NCBI GenBank assembly: GCA_900239685.1
Contig: OENT01000662.1
Coordinates: forward strand, 1-64,000
Reading direction: 5' to 3'
DNA: 64,000 nt
Source of the DNA: Rotaria macrura
Lineage: Eukaryota; Rotifera; Eurotatoria; Philodinida; Philodinidae
In this document: positions 63,847-64,000 of the stretch, in pieces
Position numbering within the stretch: position 1 is the stretch's first letter
Layout: each line of letters begins with the position of its first letter
Notes under the pieces: generated by a model
Database searches by the model: none
Told to the model about the DNA's origin: nothing
Seen by the model: the letters and a program-made list of their open reading frames with translations, nothing else
Program-made: the position numbers and the translations under genes

Positions 63847-64000
63847 CTAGGTTGCATTATGGTTCTTGAAAGAAAACGTTTTATAAAATTTCAAAAATTA
63901 AATGCACCACTTACCATATCTTCAGCACTGCAATCTTTTATCAACTGAGAAGAATCAATTGGACCGAAAGAACCATTCGGAAATCGAGTATTTAAGAAAA
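63847..64000 (-). CDS. 3' end of a gene running off the right edge
   Basis: An open exon enters from the right edge and ends at 63915 with a perfect GTAAGT donor. It encodes FLNTRFPNGSFGPIDSS, then QLIKDCSAEDM. A 50 nt intron with acceptor TTTCTTTCAAG (63865-63914) leads in phase 0 to a tiny last exon (63847-63864) coding NHNAT and a TAG stop. The exon shows no breaks and a coding-like composition. The protein family is not recognised from this fragment. The short last exon is the weakest part of the model. Confidence 0.45.

Noticed and set aside
1-64000. Search for the bdelloid spliced-leader RNA, tRNA genes, CRISPR arrays and bacterial operons
   Set aside because: I saw no spliced-leader sequence, no convincing tRNA B-box with a matching A-box, no regularly spaced direct repeats and no operon-like gene packing.

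Overview
The window looks like nuclear DNA of a small invertebrate, most probably a bdelloid rotifer. It is AT-rich. The genes I could resolve carry many phase-consistent 50-64 nt GT-AG introns. It also holds a decayed copy of the EGF-repeat plus seven-helix receptor family that I know from bdelloids, and foreign-looking metabolic genes sit beside ordinary animal genes. No operons, ribosome binding sites or other bacterial gene organisation are visible. The assignment rests on gene content and intron style; no species can be named.

Layout. 1.9-3.3 kb (minus): the large exon of a leucine-rich-repeat surface protein. 3.3-10.2 kb: nearly 7 kb with no recognisable gene. 10.2-11.0 kb (plus): an intronless LigE-like glutathione transferase. 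14.4-15.9 kb (plus): a three-exon CPA2/Kha1-type cation/proton antiporter. 16.5-17.2 kb: a decayed ACCGGT-rich inverted-repeat element. 17.2-20.4 kb: gene debris and one small membrane-protein ORF. 21.6-25.2 kb (minus): a broken ADP-ribosylglycohydrolase gene. 31.9-35.9 kb (plus): a LicD/MNN4-like gene split by a 2.9 kb intron. 38.7 kb: a palindromic MITE. 42.1-44.1 kb (plus): the decayed EGF/receptor gene. 44.4-45.4 kb (minus): an intact-looking class-A-type receptor. 45.5 kb: a second hairpin MITE with a TA target duplication. 49.3-51.0 kb: unidentified coding debris. 51.6-54.8 kb (minus): a five-exon papain-family protease with a 20 nt microexon and an acidic repetitive tail. 60.4-61.1 kb (minus): a three-exon gene of unknown family. 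61.9-63.3 kb: a TA-flanked terminal-inverted-repeat element containing a 494 nt assembly gap. 63.8-64.0 kb (minus): the last exons of a gene running off the right edge.

The genes do not form one pathway. The common thread is acquisition and decay. At least two genes (transferase and antiporter), and perhaps the LicD-like gene, belong to families much better known from bacteria, fungi or plants. Several other genes (the glycohydrolase, the EGF receptor and unidentified fragments) are degenerating, and short hairpin transposons lie in the gaps. This fits a gene-poor, possibly subtelomeric bdelloid region, but telomere repeats were not found. All exon boundaries come from reading frames and splice motifs, without transcript support.
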